Assembly (NCBI GenBank): GCA_964608595.1
Contig: CAZSOU010000057.1
Location: forward strand, 1 to 16,136
Direction of reading: 5' to 3'
Source: Oleiagrimonas sp964608595
Lineage (GTDB): Bacteria; Pseudomonadota; Gammaproteobacteria; Xanthomonadales; Rhodanobacteraceae
DNA: 16,136 nucleotides
Both the position numbers and the translations under genes were made by a program. The stretch's first letter is position 1. Every line of letters begins with the position of its first letter. This document shows, one piece after another, positions 1-6,308 of the stretch. The notes under the pieces were generated by a model that did not search any database, was not told where the DNA came from, and saw only the letters and a program-made list of their open reading frames with translations.

Positions 1-440
<440 letters not shown>

Positions 441-482
441 CACGTGCGGTCGCGGGTTTTTGGCGGTGCCAGTCCCGGTATC

Positions 483-902
483 ATGGCCAACATGACCGAA
501 CCGACAACCTCTCCGCTCATCCGCGCGCCCATCGAAGTCCGCTGGCGCGATCTGGACGCCTTCAACCACGTCAACAATTCCAACTACCTGACCTACCTGG
601 AACAGGCGCGTCTGGTGTGGCTCAGGAAAGTGCCCGGCACCTGGTTCGACGAACATTCCATGCCGGTGCTGGCCACCAGCGAAATCAACTATCGCCGCCC
701 CATCGGCTGGCCGGCCGACATCGTGGTCGAGCTGTTCTGCGAACGCATGGGCAAGAGCTCGCTCACCATCGGCCACCGCATCGTCGACGCGGAAGATGCC
801 GATCGCCTGTACAGCGACGGCCGCGTGGTGATGGTGTGGATGGATCCGGGCACCGGCAAGTCGGTGCCGCTGCCCGGCGCGATCCGCGACGCGATGCCTT
901 GA
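483..902 (+). CDS. Acyl-CoA thioesterase, 4HBT/YbgC-like hotdog fold
   Basis: A protein of about 139 residues with the 4-hydroxybenzoyl-CoA thioesterase signature near its N-terminus: VRWRDLDAFNHVNN followed by the helix NYLTYLEQARLVWL. The family hydrolyses acyl-CoA thioesters in the cytoplasm. Asp25, in the DLDAFNHV motif, is the expected catalytic acid. The rest alternates beta strands (INYRRPIGWPADIVVEL, SLTIGHRIV) as expected for a single hotdog domain, and the length is normal. The frame is open back to GTG 444, but the first 13 codons lack family character. I chose ATG 483; ATG 492 is an alternative and neither has a good ribosome binding site. The acyl substrate cannot be told from the sequence. 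It lies directly behind uvrA, so it may be co-transcribed. Confidence 0.88.
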   Translation: MANMTEPTTSPLIRAPIEVRWRDLDAFNHVNNSNYLTYLEQARLVWLRKVPGTWFDEHSMPVLATSEINYRRPIGWPADIVVELFCERMGKSSLTIGHRIVDAEDADRLYSDGRVVMVWMDPGTGKSVPLPGAIRDAMP

Positions 903-981
903 TGCATGCCGCATGAACCACGTGTCATCGCGGCGGGCACCGCATCCGTTCACGTTCTAAGATGACGATTCCGACCAAGAC

Positions 982-987
982 AGGAGG
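982..987 (+). promoter_or_regulatory. Strong Shine-Dalgarno that fixes the DUF4139 gene start
   Basis: A perfect AGGAGG sits 7 bases before ATG 995. This decides the start against the in-frame ATG at 962, which would add 11 residues ahead of the signal peptide and has no ribosome binding site. It is the best Shine-Dalgarno sequence noticed in the window. Confidence 0.85.
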
Positions 988-994
988 CCTTTCC

Positions 995-2449
995 ATGACG
1001 TCACGCACCCTGCTCGCCCTGGCCGTGGCCGCCACCATCACCACGCCCGCACTGGCACATGCCGCCGACGACACCGACCTCACCATCTACCGCAGCGACA
1101 ACAACGCGCTGTTCAGCGCCTCCGGCGGCGGCGCCGTCGATGCCGGCCATGCCGTGGTCCACGAACGGCGCACCCTGCACCTGACCTCGGGCACGCACGA
1201 CATGGTCGTCAGCAACCTGCCCGACTTCCTCGATCCCGAGGCGGTCAACCTCGGCTTCGGGTCGGGCAAGGCCAGGGTGGTCTCGCAGCGGCTGCTGTTG
1301 CCGCGCGGGCAGAACGGCACCCTGAGCGGGCACATCGGCAAGTCGGTCACCGTGCTCGGCAGCAACGGCCAGGAGATTGCCAAGGGTGAGCTGGTGCAAG
1401 TCGGGTCCGATGGGAGTCTGGTCATCGGCGGTGACGTTTTCGGGCCGACGGTGGTGCGCGATTACGCCGCGGTCAAACTCGTCGGTGGCGTGGTCGGAGG
1501 CGGCACGCGGTTGCAATTGCGCGTCGACGCCAAGACCTCGGGCAACACCAGCGCGACACTGACCTACCCCACCTCCGGCATCGGTTGGCGTGGTGCGTAT
1601 ACCGGCCTGCTGCAGAGCGGCAGTCGCTGTCGGATGCAAATCAAATCCATGGCCAGTATCGCCAACCGCAGTGGCCGCGACTGGAAAAATGCCGACATCA
1701 AGCTGGTGGCAGGCTCACCCAACTTCGCCAAGGCCGGCGGCCCGCGACCGGTAAGAATGCGAGCCATGGCGGCCAGCCCGGAAAGCTACAAATCCACGCC
1801 GCAGCAAAGCACGCTGGGCGACTACCGCACCTACCAGTTGCCGGACTCGGTCACCCTGCCCAAGGGAAGCATCACGCTGACGCCGCTGTACCAGCCGCAC
1901 ACCGTGTCCTGCCAGCGTACGTGGCTTTTCGAAAACGGCAATCAATGGAATCCGTCACACCCCGTCACCAGTGACAACGACGGTGGCACGCGTCATGCGC
2001 CGGTCGTCAGCACGCTCGCATTCACGGCGTTCGACAGCTTCCCGGCCGGTTATCTGCGCGTGCTGACGAAGGATGATGACGGCAATGCCGAATTCCTCGG
2101 CGAAGGGCAGATCGGCGACACGCCCAAGGGTCAGGAAGTCGATCTCACGCTGGGTACGGCATTCGACCTTACCGGAACACGCGAACGCACCAGCTTCGAT
2201 GTCGACCAGGCCGGCCACAGCATGGACGAGGGCTTTCGCATCACGCTGAACAATGCCGGCGATACCGCCCGCACCGTGACCGTGCGCGAATACCCGTACC
2301 GTTGGCGCAACTGGACATTGACCTCATCCAGCATCGATCCCAGCAAGCAGACGCCGGACGAGCTGGAGTTCCGGGTCAACGTGCCCGCCGGCGGCAGCGC
2401 CACGCTGGATTATGCCGTGCATTACAGCTGGACGGCGGCGGACGAGTAA
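995..2449 (+). CDS. Exported DUF4139 domain protein
   Basis: A 484-residue protein of unknown function. Residues 1 to ~23 form a typical Sec signal peptide (basic MTSR, hydrophobic LLALAVAATI, then ALAHA before ADDT), so it should be periplasmic or otherwise outside the inner membrane. The remainder is beta-rich. Features resembling DUF4139-type proteins are an N-terminal VVHERRTLHLTSGTHDMVVSNLP block, a central strand-rich region with TYPTSGIGWRGAYTG, and a C-terminal RITLNNAGDTARTVTVREYPYRW block ending in SATLDYAVHYSW. Two cysteines (in SGSRCRMQIK and TVSCQRTW) could form a disulfide. No catalytic motif is visible. The gene stands alone: a 92-base gap precedes it, and it converges with the sulfurtransferase operon. 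The family assignment rests on overall pattern rather than a diagnostic motif. Confidence 0.85.
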   Translation: MTSRTLLALAVAATITTPALAHAADDTDLTIYRSDNNALFSASGGGAVDAGHAVVHERRTLHLTSGTHDMVVSNLPDFLDPEAVNLGFGSGKARVVSQRLLLPRGQNGTLSGHIGKSVTVLGSNGQEIAKGELVQVGSDGSLVIGGDVFGPTVVRDYAAVKLVGGVVGGGTRLQLRVDAKTSGNTSATLTYPTSGIGWRGAYTGLLQSGSRCRMQIKSMASIANRSGRDWKNADIKLVAGSPNFAKAGGPRPVRMRAMAASPESYKSTPQQSTLGDYRTYQLPDSVTLPKGSITLTPLYQPHTVSCQRTWLFENGNQWNPSHPVTSDNDGGTRHAPVVSTLAFTAFDSFPAGYLRVLTKDDDGNAEFLGEGQIGDTPKGQEVDLTLGTAFDLTGTRERTSFDVDQAGHSMDEGFRITLNNAGDTARTVTVREYPYRWRNWTLTSSSIDPSKQTPDELEFRVNVPAGGSATLDYAVHYSWTAADE

Positions 2450-2508
2450 TCGGGACGGGCAAGGTGAGCCTCGGCCCATGACCGGCACACCGGCGGACCG
2501 GGGCCTCC

Positions 2509-3366
2509 CTACGCGTCGCCTGTGGCGACGGGGTTGCCCGGATCACTGACCCAGCCGCTCCATGACGGCGCGTACAACCGCGAGCCATGCAGCCCGGCCT
2601 GTTCCATGGCCAGCAGATTGTGACAGGCGGTGACGCCGGAGCCACACATGTGCACCACGCGTGATGGATCATGCGCAGCAATCAACGGCTGGAATGCTTC
2701 GCGCAATTCGGCCGGCGTGTGCCATCCGTTTCCGTCGACCATGTTGTCGGCAAACGGCCGGTTGCGCGCGCCCGGAATGTGCCCGGCTCGGGGGTCGATG
2801 GGTTCCTCATCGCCGCGATAGCGTGCCGCGGCGCGGGCATCCAGCAGCACCACGTCGTCGTTTTCGAGCGACTGGCGCAACGCATCGGTAGACAGCACCT
2901 GGTCGGCGTCGGCATGGAGCTCGACCCGCGTGGCCTCGCGGTCCACGTGACCCGACTCAAGCGATTGTCCCGCTCGCTGCCACGCCGCCACACCGCCATT
3001 CAAAACGTACGCCGATGCGCCGACCCAGCGCATCATCCACCACAAACGTGCAGCCGCCATGGCGCCGGAGCCCGCGTCATAGGCAACCACCGGCAGACCA
3101 TCATGCCAACCCCAGCGACCCAGTGTTTCGGCGAAAGCGTCGAGATCGGGCAGCGGATGCCGCCCCAAACCCTTTGTCTGTTTGCTCAAATCGGAAAGAT
3201 CATGATCGAGATCGGCATGCACCGCGCCGGGAAGGTGACCGTCGAGGTAGTCTCGGCGGCCTTTTCCCGGATCGCTCAGATCGAATCGGCAATCCACCAG
3301 CAAACGCGCTTCGGGAGCCATGCGCGCCAGTTCATCGGCATTTATCACAGGTCGGTTGGTATCCAT
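2509..3366 (-). CDS. sseA: 3-mercaptopyruvate sulfurtransferase (tandem rhodanese)
   Basis: A 285-residue two-domain rhodanese. The N-terminal domain (about 1-135) has LLVDCRFDL, GHLPGAVHADLD and a degenerate active-site loop where Asp97 (AYDAGSG) replaces cysteine. The C-terminal domain (about 155-285) has VVLLDARAAARYRG, GHIPGARN and the active loop CGSGVTA with catalytic Cys241. The CGSGV[TS]A loop is the hallmark of mercaptopyruvate sulfurtransferases, whereas thiosulfate-preferring rhodaneses carry a more basic CRKGVT-like loop. The enzyme would move sulfane sulfur from 3-mercaptopyruvate to thiols or cyanide. It is the last gene of a three-gene minus-strand operon: its ATG lies 22 bases inside the end of the Nudix gene, so translation is probably coupled. 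It converges on the DUF4139 gene with 59 bases between. Confidence 0.95.
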   Translation of the reverse strand: MDTNRPVINADELARMAPEARLLVDCRFDLSDPGKGRRDYLDGHLPGAVHADLDHDLSDLSKQTKGLGRHPLPDLDAFAETLGRWGWHDGLPVVAYDAGSGAMAAARLWWMMRWVGASAYVLNGGVAAWQRAGQSLESGHVDREATRVELHADADQVLSTDALRQSLENDDVVLLDARAAARYRGDEEPIDPRAGHIPGARNRPFADNMVDGNGWHTPAELREAFQPLIAAHDPSRVVHMCGSGVTACHNLLAMEQAGLHGSRLYAPSWSGWVSDPGNPVATGDA

Positions 3367-3968
3367 GTCACACCCATTCGTTCCAGCAAATTGGACAACA
3401 TGGCGGCCGTGGCGCCCCAGATGCGGTATCCGCCGTGGCGGAATTCGACCATCGACCGGCGCTGACCACGATACTGCATGTGGTAGCGGACCATGTTGTC
3501 CGCCTGCAGGAAAAAATCCAGGGGCACCTCGAATACATCAGCCACTTCCTCGGCATTGGGGGCCAGCGCCGGTGCATCAGCGGCAATGCGCGCCACCACC
3601 GGCGTAATGCAGAAACCGCTGATGGTTTCGAAGCAATCGAGGTAGCCCAACGGCGTGACGGCTTCGCGCGGCAGACCGATTTCCTCCTCGGTTTCGCGCA
3701 ACGCGGTATCAAGCATGTCCGTATCATCAGGCTCCATGCCGCCGCCCGGAAAAGCCACTTGTCCGGCATGCTTGGACAAGTTGTCGTGGCGACGCGTGAG
3801 AATGATGTTTTCTTCGCCGCCCTCGCGCACGCCGACCAGTACCGCTGCGGGTACCAACGGAGCATCGCCGAGCCAATCGGCCATGGCGGCATGATTCCAG
3901 CCGGGGGCCGTCGGCGGCGTCGACATCGGAATCAGTGCGTTGGCCAGACGCCGCTCGGGCACGCTCAC
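3345..3968 (-). CDS. nudL: Nudix hydrolase, CoA pyrophosphatase type
   Basis: A 207-residue Nudix protein. The extended motif ILTRRHDNLSKHAGQVAFPGG (about residues 56-76) precedes the Nudix helix RETEEEIGL (91-99). This is the arrangement of the NudL/YeaB subfamily, which splits CoA and acyl-CoA into phosphopantetheine derivatives and 3',5'-ADP. As in that subfamily, the first glutamate of the classical Nudix box is missing (Thr at that place), while the metal-binding Glu residues of REXXEE are present. The start is GTG 3966-3968, which overlaps the stop of the upstream DUF1289 gene as GTGA and is preceded by GAGGAG at 8 bases. The in-frame ATG at 3924-3926 is a less likely alternative. The substrate call comes from the motif, so another nucleotide diphosphate derivative is possible. 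Confidence 0.92.
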   Translation of the reverse strand: MSVPERRLANALIPMSTPPTAPGWNHAAMADWLGDAPLVPAAVLVGVREGGEENIILTRRHDNLSKHAGQVAFPGGGMEPDDTDMLDTALRETEEEIGLPREAVTPLGYLDCFETISGFCITPVVARIAADAPALAPNAEEVADVFEVPLDFFLQADNMVRYHMQYRGQRRSMVEFRHGGYRIWGATAAMLSNLLERMGVTWIPTDL

Positions 3969-4153
3969 GAACCGGGCTCCTCACGCTGCGGCAGTATTTC
4001 GTCCATCAGATGCAGACGCTCGTTGTCCGCCATGCCGCCCCAACGGGCGATTTCGTCCATGGTGCGTTTGCAGCCGAGGCAAAAGCCATGGACGTCGAGT
4101 CGGCATACGCCGGTGCAGGGCGTCAGGGGAAGGGGCGGATCAGCAAAAGGCAT
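3965..4153 (-). CDS. DUF1289 small cysteine-rich protein
   Basis: A 62-residue protein with TPCTGVCRLDVHGFCLGCKRTMDEIARW: four cysteines (13, 17, 25, 28) spaced CX3CX7CX2C, followed by the family helix EIARWGGMADNER. This is the DUF1289 pattern (YdhL-like). The cysteines suggest a metal or Fe-S site, but the role is not established. It is the first gene of the operon with the Nudix hydrolase and sulfurtransferase, with a 4-base GTGA overlap to the former. No Shine-Dalgarno precedes ATG 4151-4153. Instead a TAGCAT hexamer (4160-4165 on the + strand, read on the minus strand) ends only 6 bases upstream of the ATG, so a leaderless start is conceivable, though no -35 box is visible. Confidence 0.85.
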   Translation of the reverse strand: MPFADPPLPLTPCTGVCRLDVHGFCLGCKRTMDEIARWGGMADNERLHLMDEILPQREEPGS

Positions 4154-4399
4154 GGGGTCATGCTAGCCGAGCGTGGTTCATGGCGCACGCCGGTATCGAC
4201 ACGGTGTTCCACCCGACGCGCTCACTGGAGCATGGTATCGCGGCGCACCGGGAACGTTAGTCCGCGGTTCCGCCATGGCGGTCTCAGACCCCGCCCGACG
4301 CGCGCATGGACGCAAATTCGACTGCGCGGACACACGAACGCGAGGCGGCGCCCGTGGCACCGCCTCGCGTCGAAAGCGCAATCAACGAGCGCGAAGCGC
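4154..4399. other. Intergenic region between rpmF and the DUF1289 operon
   Basis: 246 bases without a convincing gene. The open frames crossing it are arginine/alanine-rich and have no family character. At the rpmF side it holds two hairpins (described separately). At the other side it must hold the promoter of the DUF1289-Nudix-sulfurtransferase operon, but I find only a weak TAGCAT -10-like hexamer and no matching -35. No remnant of plsX or fab genes, which commonly follow rpmF, is recognisable. Confidence 0.6.
4338..4370 (-). terminator. Hairpin downstream of rpmF, probable terminator
   Basis: A perfect 11-bp inverted repeat: ACGCGAGGCGG at 4338-4348 and its complement at 4360-4370, with an 11-base loop that can add three more pairs (4350-4352 with 4356-4358). 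Read on the minus strand it lies 30 bases after the rpmF stop and is followed by a mildly T-rich stretch (TTCGTGTGTCC), not a clean T tract. Position and symmetry suggest the terminator of yceD-rpmF. It could also be an RNA stabilising element. Confidence 0.55.
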
Positions 4400-4401
4400 T
4401 C
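4387..4401 (-). other. Small hairpin abutting the rpmF stop codon
   Basis: GAGCGC, loop GAA, GCGCTC: a perfect 6-bp stem with a 3-base loop beginning at the rpmF stop codon (TGA at 4400-4402 read on the minus strand). It precedes the larger hairpin at 4338-4370 and could protect the 3' end of the rpmF message. Short GC-rich inverted repeats of this size also occur by chance. Confidence 0.35.
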
Positions 4402-4597
4402 AGTCTTCGTCGTCGACAAATGCGTCGTCGACGTTGATCACCTTGCGTCCACGGTAGTAGCCGTCTTTGGTGATGTGGTGACGACGATGCACTTCACCCG
4501 TCGTGGGGTCGGTCGCCAGCTGGACGGTCTTCAGCTTGTCGTGCCCGCGGCGCATGCCACGGGTGGAAGGCGTTCTGCGGCTTTTGGCAACGGCCAT
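4400..4597 (-). CDS. rpmF: 50S ribosomal protein L32
   Basis: A 65-residue L32 protein, a component of the large ribosomal subunit near the peptidyl transferase side. It shows the basic N-terminus MAVAKSRRTPSTRGMRRGHD and the family core HRRHHITKDGYYRGRKVI. There are no cysteines, so this is the zinc-independent type. The C-terminus carries an acidic tail, NVDDAFVDDED, that E. coli L32 lacks. GGAGA sits about 7 bases before ATG 4595-4597. It lies 15 bases after yceD in the same direction, the conserved yceD-rpmF pair. No fatty-acid genes follow, unlike the usual rpmF-plsX-fabH order; a hairpin and an unrelated operon come next. Confidence 0.98.
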   Translation of the reverse strand: MAVAKSRRTPSTRGMRRGHDKLKTVQLATDPTTGEVHRRHHITKDGYYRGRKVINVDDAFVDDED

Positions 4598-4612
4598 GAT
4601 GATTCTCCGGAC

Positions 4613-5128
4613 TTACTTGCGTTTGAGTTCGCGCAATACCGCGAACGGGTTGTTTTCGGCGGAATCGGCGGGCGCATCCGGCGCTGCCGACTCCCGGCCC
4701 TCCTCGGGCCATTCACTTTGCGGCGACACCGGCACCAACGGCACGGCAAGCAGCAATTCATCTTCCATGACCGCTGCCGGATGGACGCGATCATCCACGA
4801 CCAGCAGCGGCTCGTACCCCGGCGGCAGGGCGGCTTCTTCGCGATCATCGCGGATCAGCCCCAGTCGCGTATCCAGCGACACCGGCAACACGAACGGCTC
4901 CAACGTCCGTTGACACAACAACGTCAACGGCGCGTCGACATGCACTGCCATGTACGCGGTACCAAGCTCGTCGCGACCGAAATCCAGCGTGTAAACCACG
5001 TCGCCGGATGCATCGGCCAGCACTTCGCCCAGACGCCCCATGGCGGCAATCGACAAGGTGCCCTGAAATGAACGCCGGGCCGAGACCATTCGCCAAGGGT
5101 CCAGCGTCTCGGGTAATGTCTTGGACAT
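4613..5128 (-). CDS. yceD: YceD / DUF177 protein (23S rRNA accumulation protein)
   Basis: A 171-residue DUF177 protein. Diagnostic pieces are the start SKTLPETLDPWRMVSARRSF, LLCQRTLEPF in the middle, the acidic-hydrophobic segment VMEDELLLAVPLVPV, and the C-terminus NPFAVLRELKRK. The family is linked to large-subunit rRNA accumulation and is nearly always encoded just before rpmF, as here. The start ATG (5126-5128) has no Shine-Dalgarno. A sigma70 promoter has its -10 box ending 9 bases upstream, so the transcript should begin within a few bases of the ATG. Met14 is a possible later start but also lacks a ribosome binding site and would remove the conserved N-terminus. Confidence 0.95.
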   Translation of the reverse strand: MSKTLPETLDPWRMVSARRSFQGTLSIAAMGRLGEVLADASGDVVYTLDFGRDELGTAYMAVHVDAPLTLLCQRTLEPFVLPVSLDTRLGLIRDDREEAALPPGYEPLLVVDDRVHPAAVMEDELLLAVPLVPVSPQSEWPEEGRESAAPDAPADSAENNPFAVLRELKRK

Positions 5129-5137
5129 AGCCTGCCG

Positions 5138-5166
5138 ATTTTAAGGATGTACCGGCCTGGCGTCAA
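5138..5166 (-). promoter_or_regulatory. Sigma70 promoter of yceD-rpmF
   Basis: Read on the minus strand: -35 TTGACG (5161-5166), a 17-base spacer, then -10 TAAAAT (5138-5143). Both boxes match the consensus at 5 of 6 positions. Transcription should start near 5130-5133, leaving a leader of only about 1-5 bases before the yceD ATG at 5128. This is the clearest promoter in the window. Confidence 0.75.
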
Positions 5167-5241
5167 TCGCGCCACATGTCAGGTTTCCGATGCGCCGGCC
5201 GGCATGTAGAGTGGCAAAGACAGTTTCGGGGGAATTGCATC

Positions 5242-5685
5242 TTGAACACGTTGACCATGGCGATTACCGCATTCATCGTCGTCATCCTGATCGTCGCCGG
5301 CTTCAGCCTGTGGCGCTACCGGCGCCTGCATCGGCGCCACAAGGCCCTGCAGCAGCTGCTGGACGACGCCGATCGGCTCGAATCCGACCTCAAGACCTGT
5401 CGCCAGCAGCTTGATCGCGCACATGCCGTGATGGCCGTTTCGCCCGACGTGCCGGTAGCCGGCGAAAGCGACGCGCGGCAAGCCGTGGATGCGGGTCTGC
5501 GTTCGCTGCTGGAGCATCGCTTGTGGATTCGTGACCGCGCGCCGCAAGCCAGTCAGAAAGACCTTGAAGGCGCCGCCGAAGCCATGTCCCGCGCGCGCGC
5601 CAAACTGGAATCGCAACTGCGCGCCCTCGACCAGGCCCAGCGCGGCCTGGAGCAAGCGGTGCGCGAACGCATCGAGGGCGAATGA
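5242..5685 (+). CDS. Small membrane-anchored helical/coiled-coil protein, unknown function
   Basis: A protein of about 147 residues that I do not recognise. Near the N-terminus is one transmembrane segment (AITAFIVVILIVAGFSLW), followed by a basic stretch WRYRRLHRRHKALQQ that predicts a cytoplasmic remainder. The rest is almost wholly helical and charged, with coiled-coil character in LLDDADRLESDLKTCRQQLD and in the C-terminal AMSRARAKLESQLRALDQ. I chose TTG 5242 because GGGGGA lies about 8 bases upstream. ATG 5257 is the alternative but has no ribosome binding site, and the frame is open further back to 5176. Its stop overlaps the maf start as ATGA, so the two are translated together. It is divergent from yceD. 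A scaffold or division-linked role would be a guess. Confidence 0.75.
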   Translation: MNTLTMAITAFIVVILIVAGFSLWRYRRLHRRHKALQQLLDDADRLESDLKTCRQQLDRAHAVMAVSPDVPVAGESDARQAVDAGLRSLLEHRLWIRDRAPQASQKDLEGAAEAMSRARAKLESQLRALDQAQRGLEQAVRERIEGE

Positions 5686-6266
5686 TGACCGCCCCGCGCG
5701 TCATTCTTGCGTCGACCTCGCGCTACCGTGCCGATCTGTTGCGACGGTTGCTGCCCGATTTCGAACAAGTGGCACCCGATGCCGACGAAACGCCTCGCGC
5801 CGACGAAGCGCCCGCCGAACGCGCCTCGCGCCTGGCCATCGCCAAGACGCGCACGGTCGCGCGTCATGCGCCGGACGCCGTCGTGATCGGATCGGATCAG
5901 GTCGCGGCACTGAATGGCGACATTCTGCGCAAACCCGGTGATGCGCGCACCGCTCACGCCCAATTGGCGCAAAGTTCCGGCAAGGTCGTCAACTTCTTTA
6001 CCGCGGTCTGCATCATTGCCGCCGACTCGACGGAGCACTGCCTGCTGGACACGACGCGGGTGCATTTTCGATCTCTCGATGACGCGACCATCGAGCGTTA
6101 TGTCGGTGCCGAGCAGCCGCTGGATTGTGCGGGCAGCTTCAAATGCGAGGGACTCGGCATTGCCTTGTTCGAGCGGGTTGAAAGCATCGACCCGACCGCG
6201 CTGATCGGTTTGCCGTTGATCGGAGTGGCGAAATTGCTGCGCAACTGCGGCCTGACGCTTCCGTGA
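5682..6266 (+). CDS. yceF: Maf family nucleotide pyrophosphatase, YceF type
   Basis: A 194-residue Maf protein, a housecleaning enzyme that hydrolyses modified nucleoside triphosphates to monophosphates; the YceF branch prefers 7-methyl-GTP. It shows LASTSRYRADLL (9-20), DADETPRADE (33-42), the catalytic GSDQV (70-74, Asp72), CAGSFKCEGLGI (149-160) and GLPLIGV. CAGSFK with EGLGI is characteristic of the YceF branch. One departure is ILRKPGD where the family usually has GKP. The start ATG 5682 overlaps the upstream stop as ATGA; ATG 5685 is in frame and equally possible. It lies next to yceD-rpmF on the opposite strand, as in E. coli, which supports the YceF assignment. Confidence 0.94.
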   Translation: MMTAPRVILASTSRYRADLLRRLLPDFEQVAPDADETPRADEAPAERASRLAIAKTRTVARHAPDAVVIGSDQVAALNGDILRKPGDARTAHAQLAQSSGKVVNFFTAVCIIAADSTEHCLLDTTRVHFRSLDDATIERYVGAEQPLDCAGSFKCEGLGIALFERVESIDPTALIGLPLIGVAKLLRNCGLTLP

Positions 6267-6308
6267 AGCCGGACCGGCCGCGCCGATGCCCGGCACCGGT
6301 GCACCCGA

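Noticed and set aside
2473..2505. A GGCCC/GGGCC stem enclosing CCGG repeats between the DUF4139 and sulfurtransferase genes, considered as a terminator
   Set aside because: The stem is short, the loop is large and no T tract follows on either strand; GC-rich DNA gives such pairs by chance.
2671..5071. Several long arginine/histidine-rich open frames on the + strand opposite the sulfurtransferase, Nudix, rpmF and yceD genes
   Set aside because: They are antisense shadows in GC-rich DNA: biased composition, no motifs, and clear genes on the other strand.
5200..5217. TTTCCG and TAGAGT around a GCCGGCCGGC palindrome as a promoter/operator for the membrane protein-maf operon
   Set aside because: The -35 matches only 3 of 6 positions and the palindrome is an ordinary GC-rich motif; a promoter must lie here but I cannot assign it.
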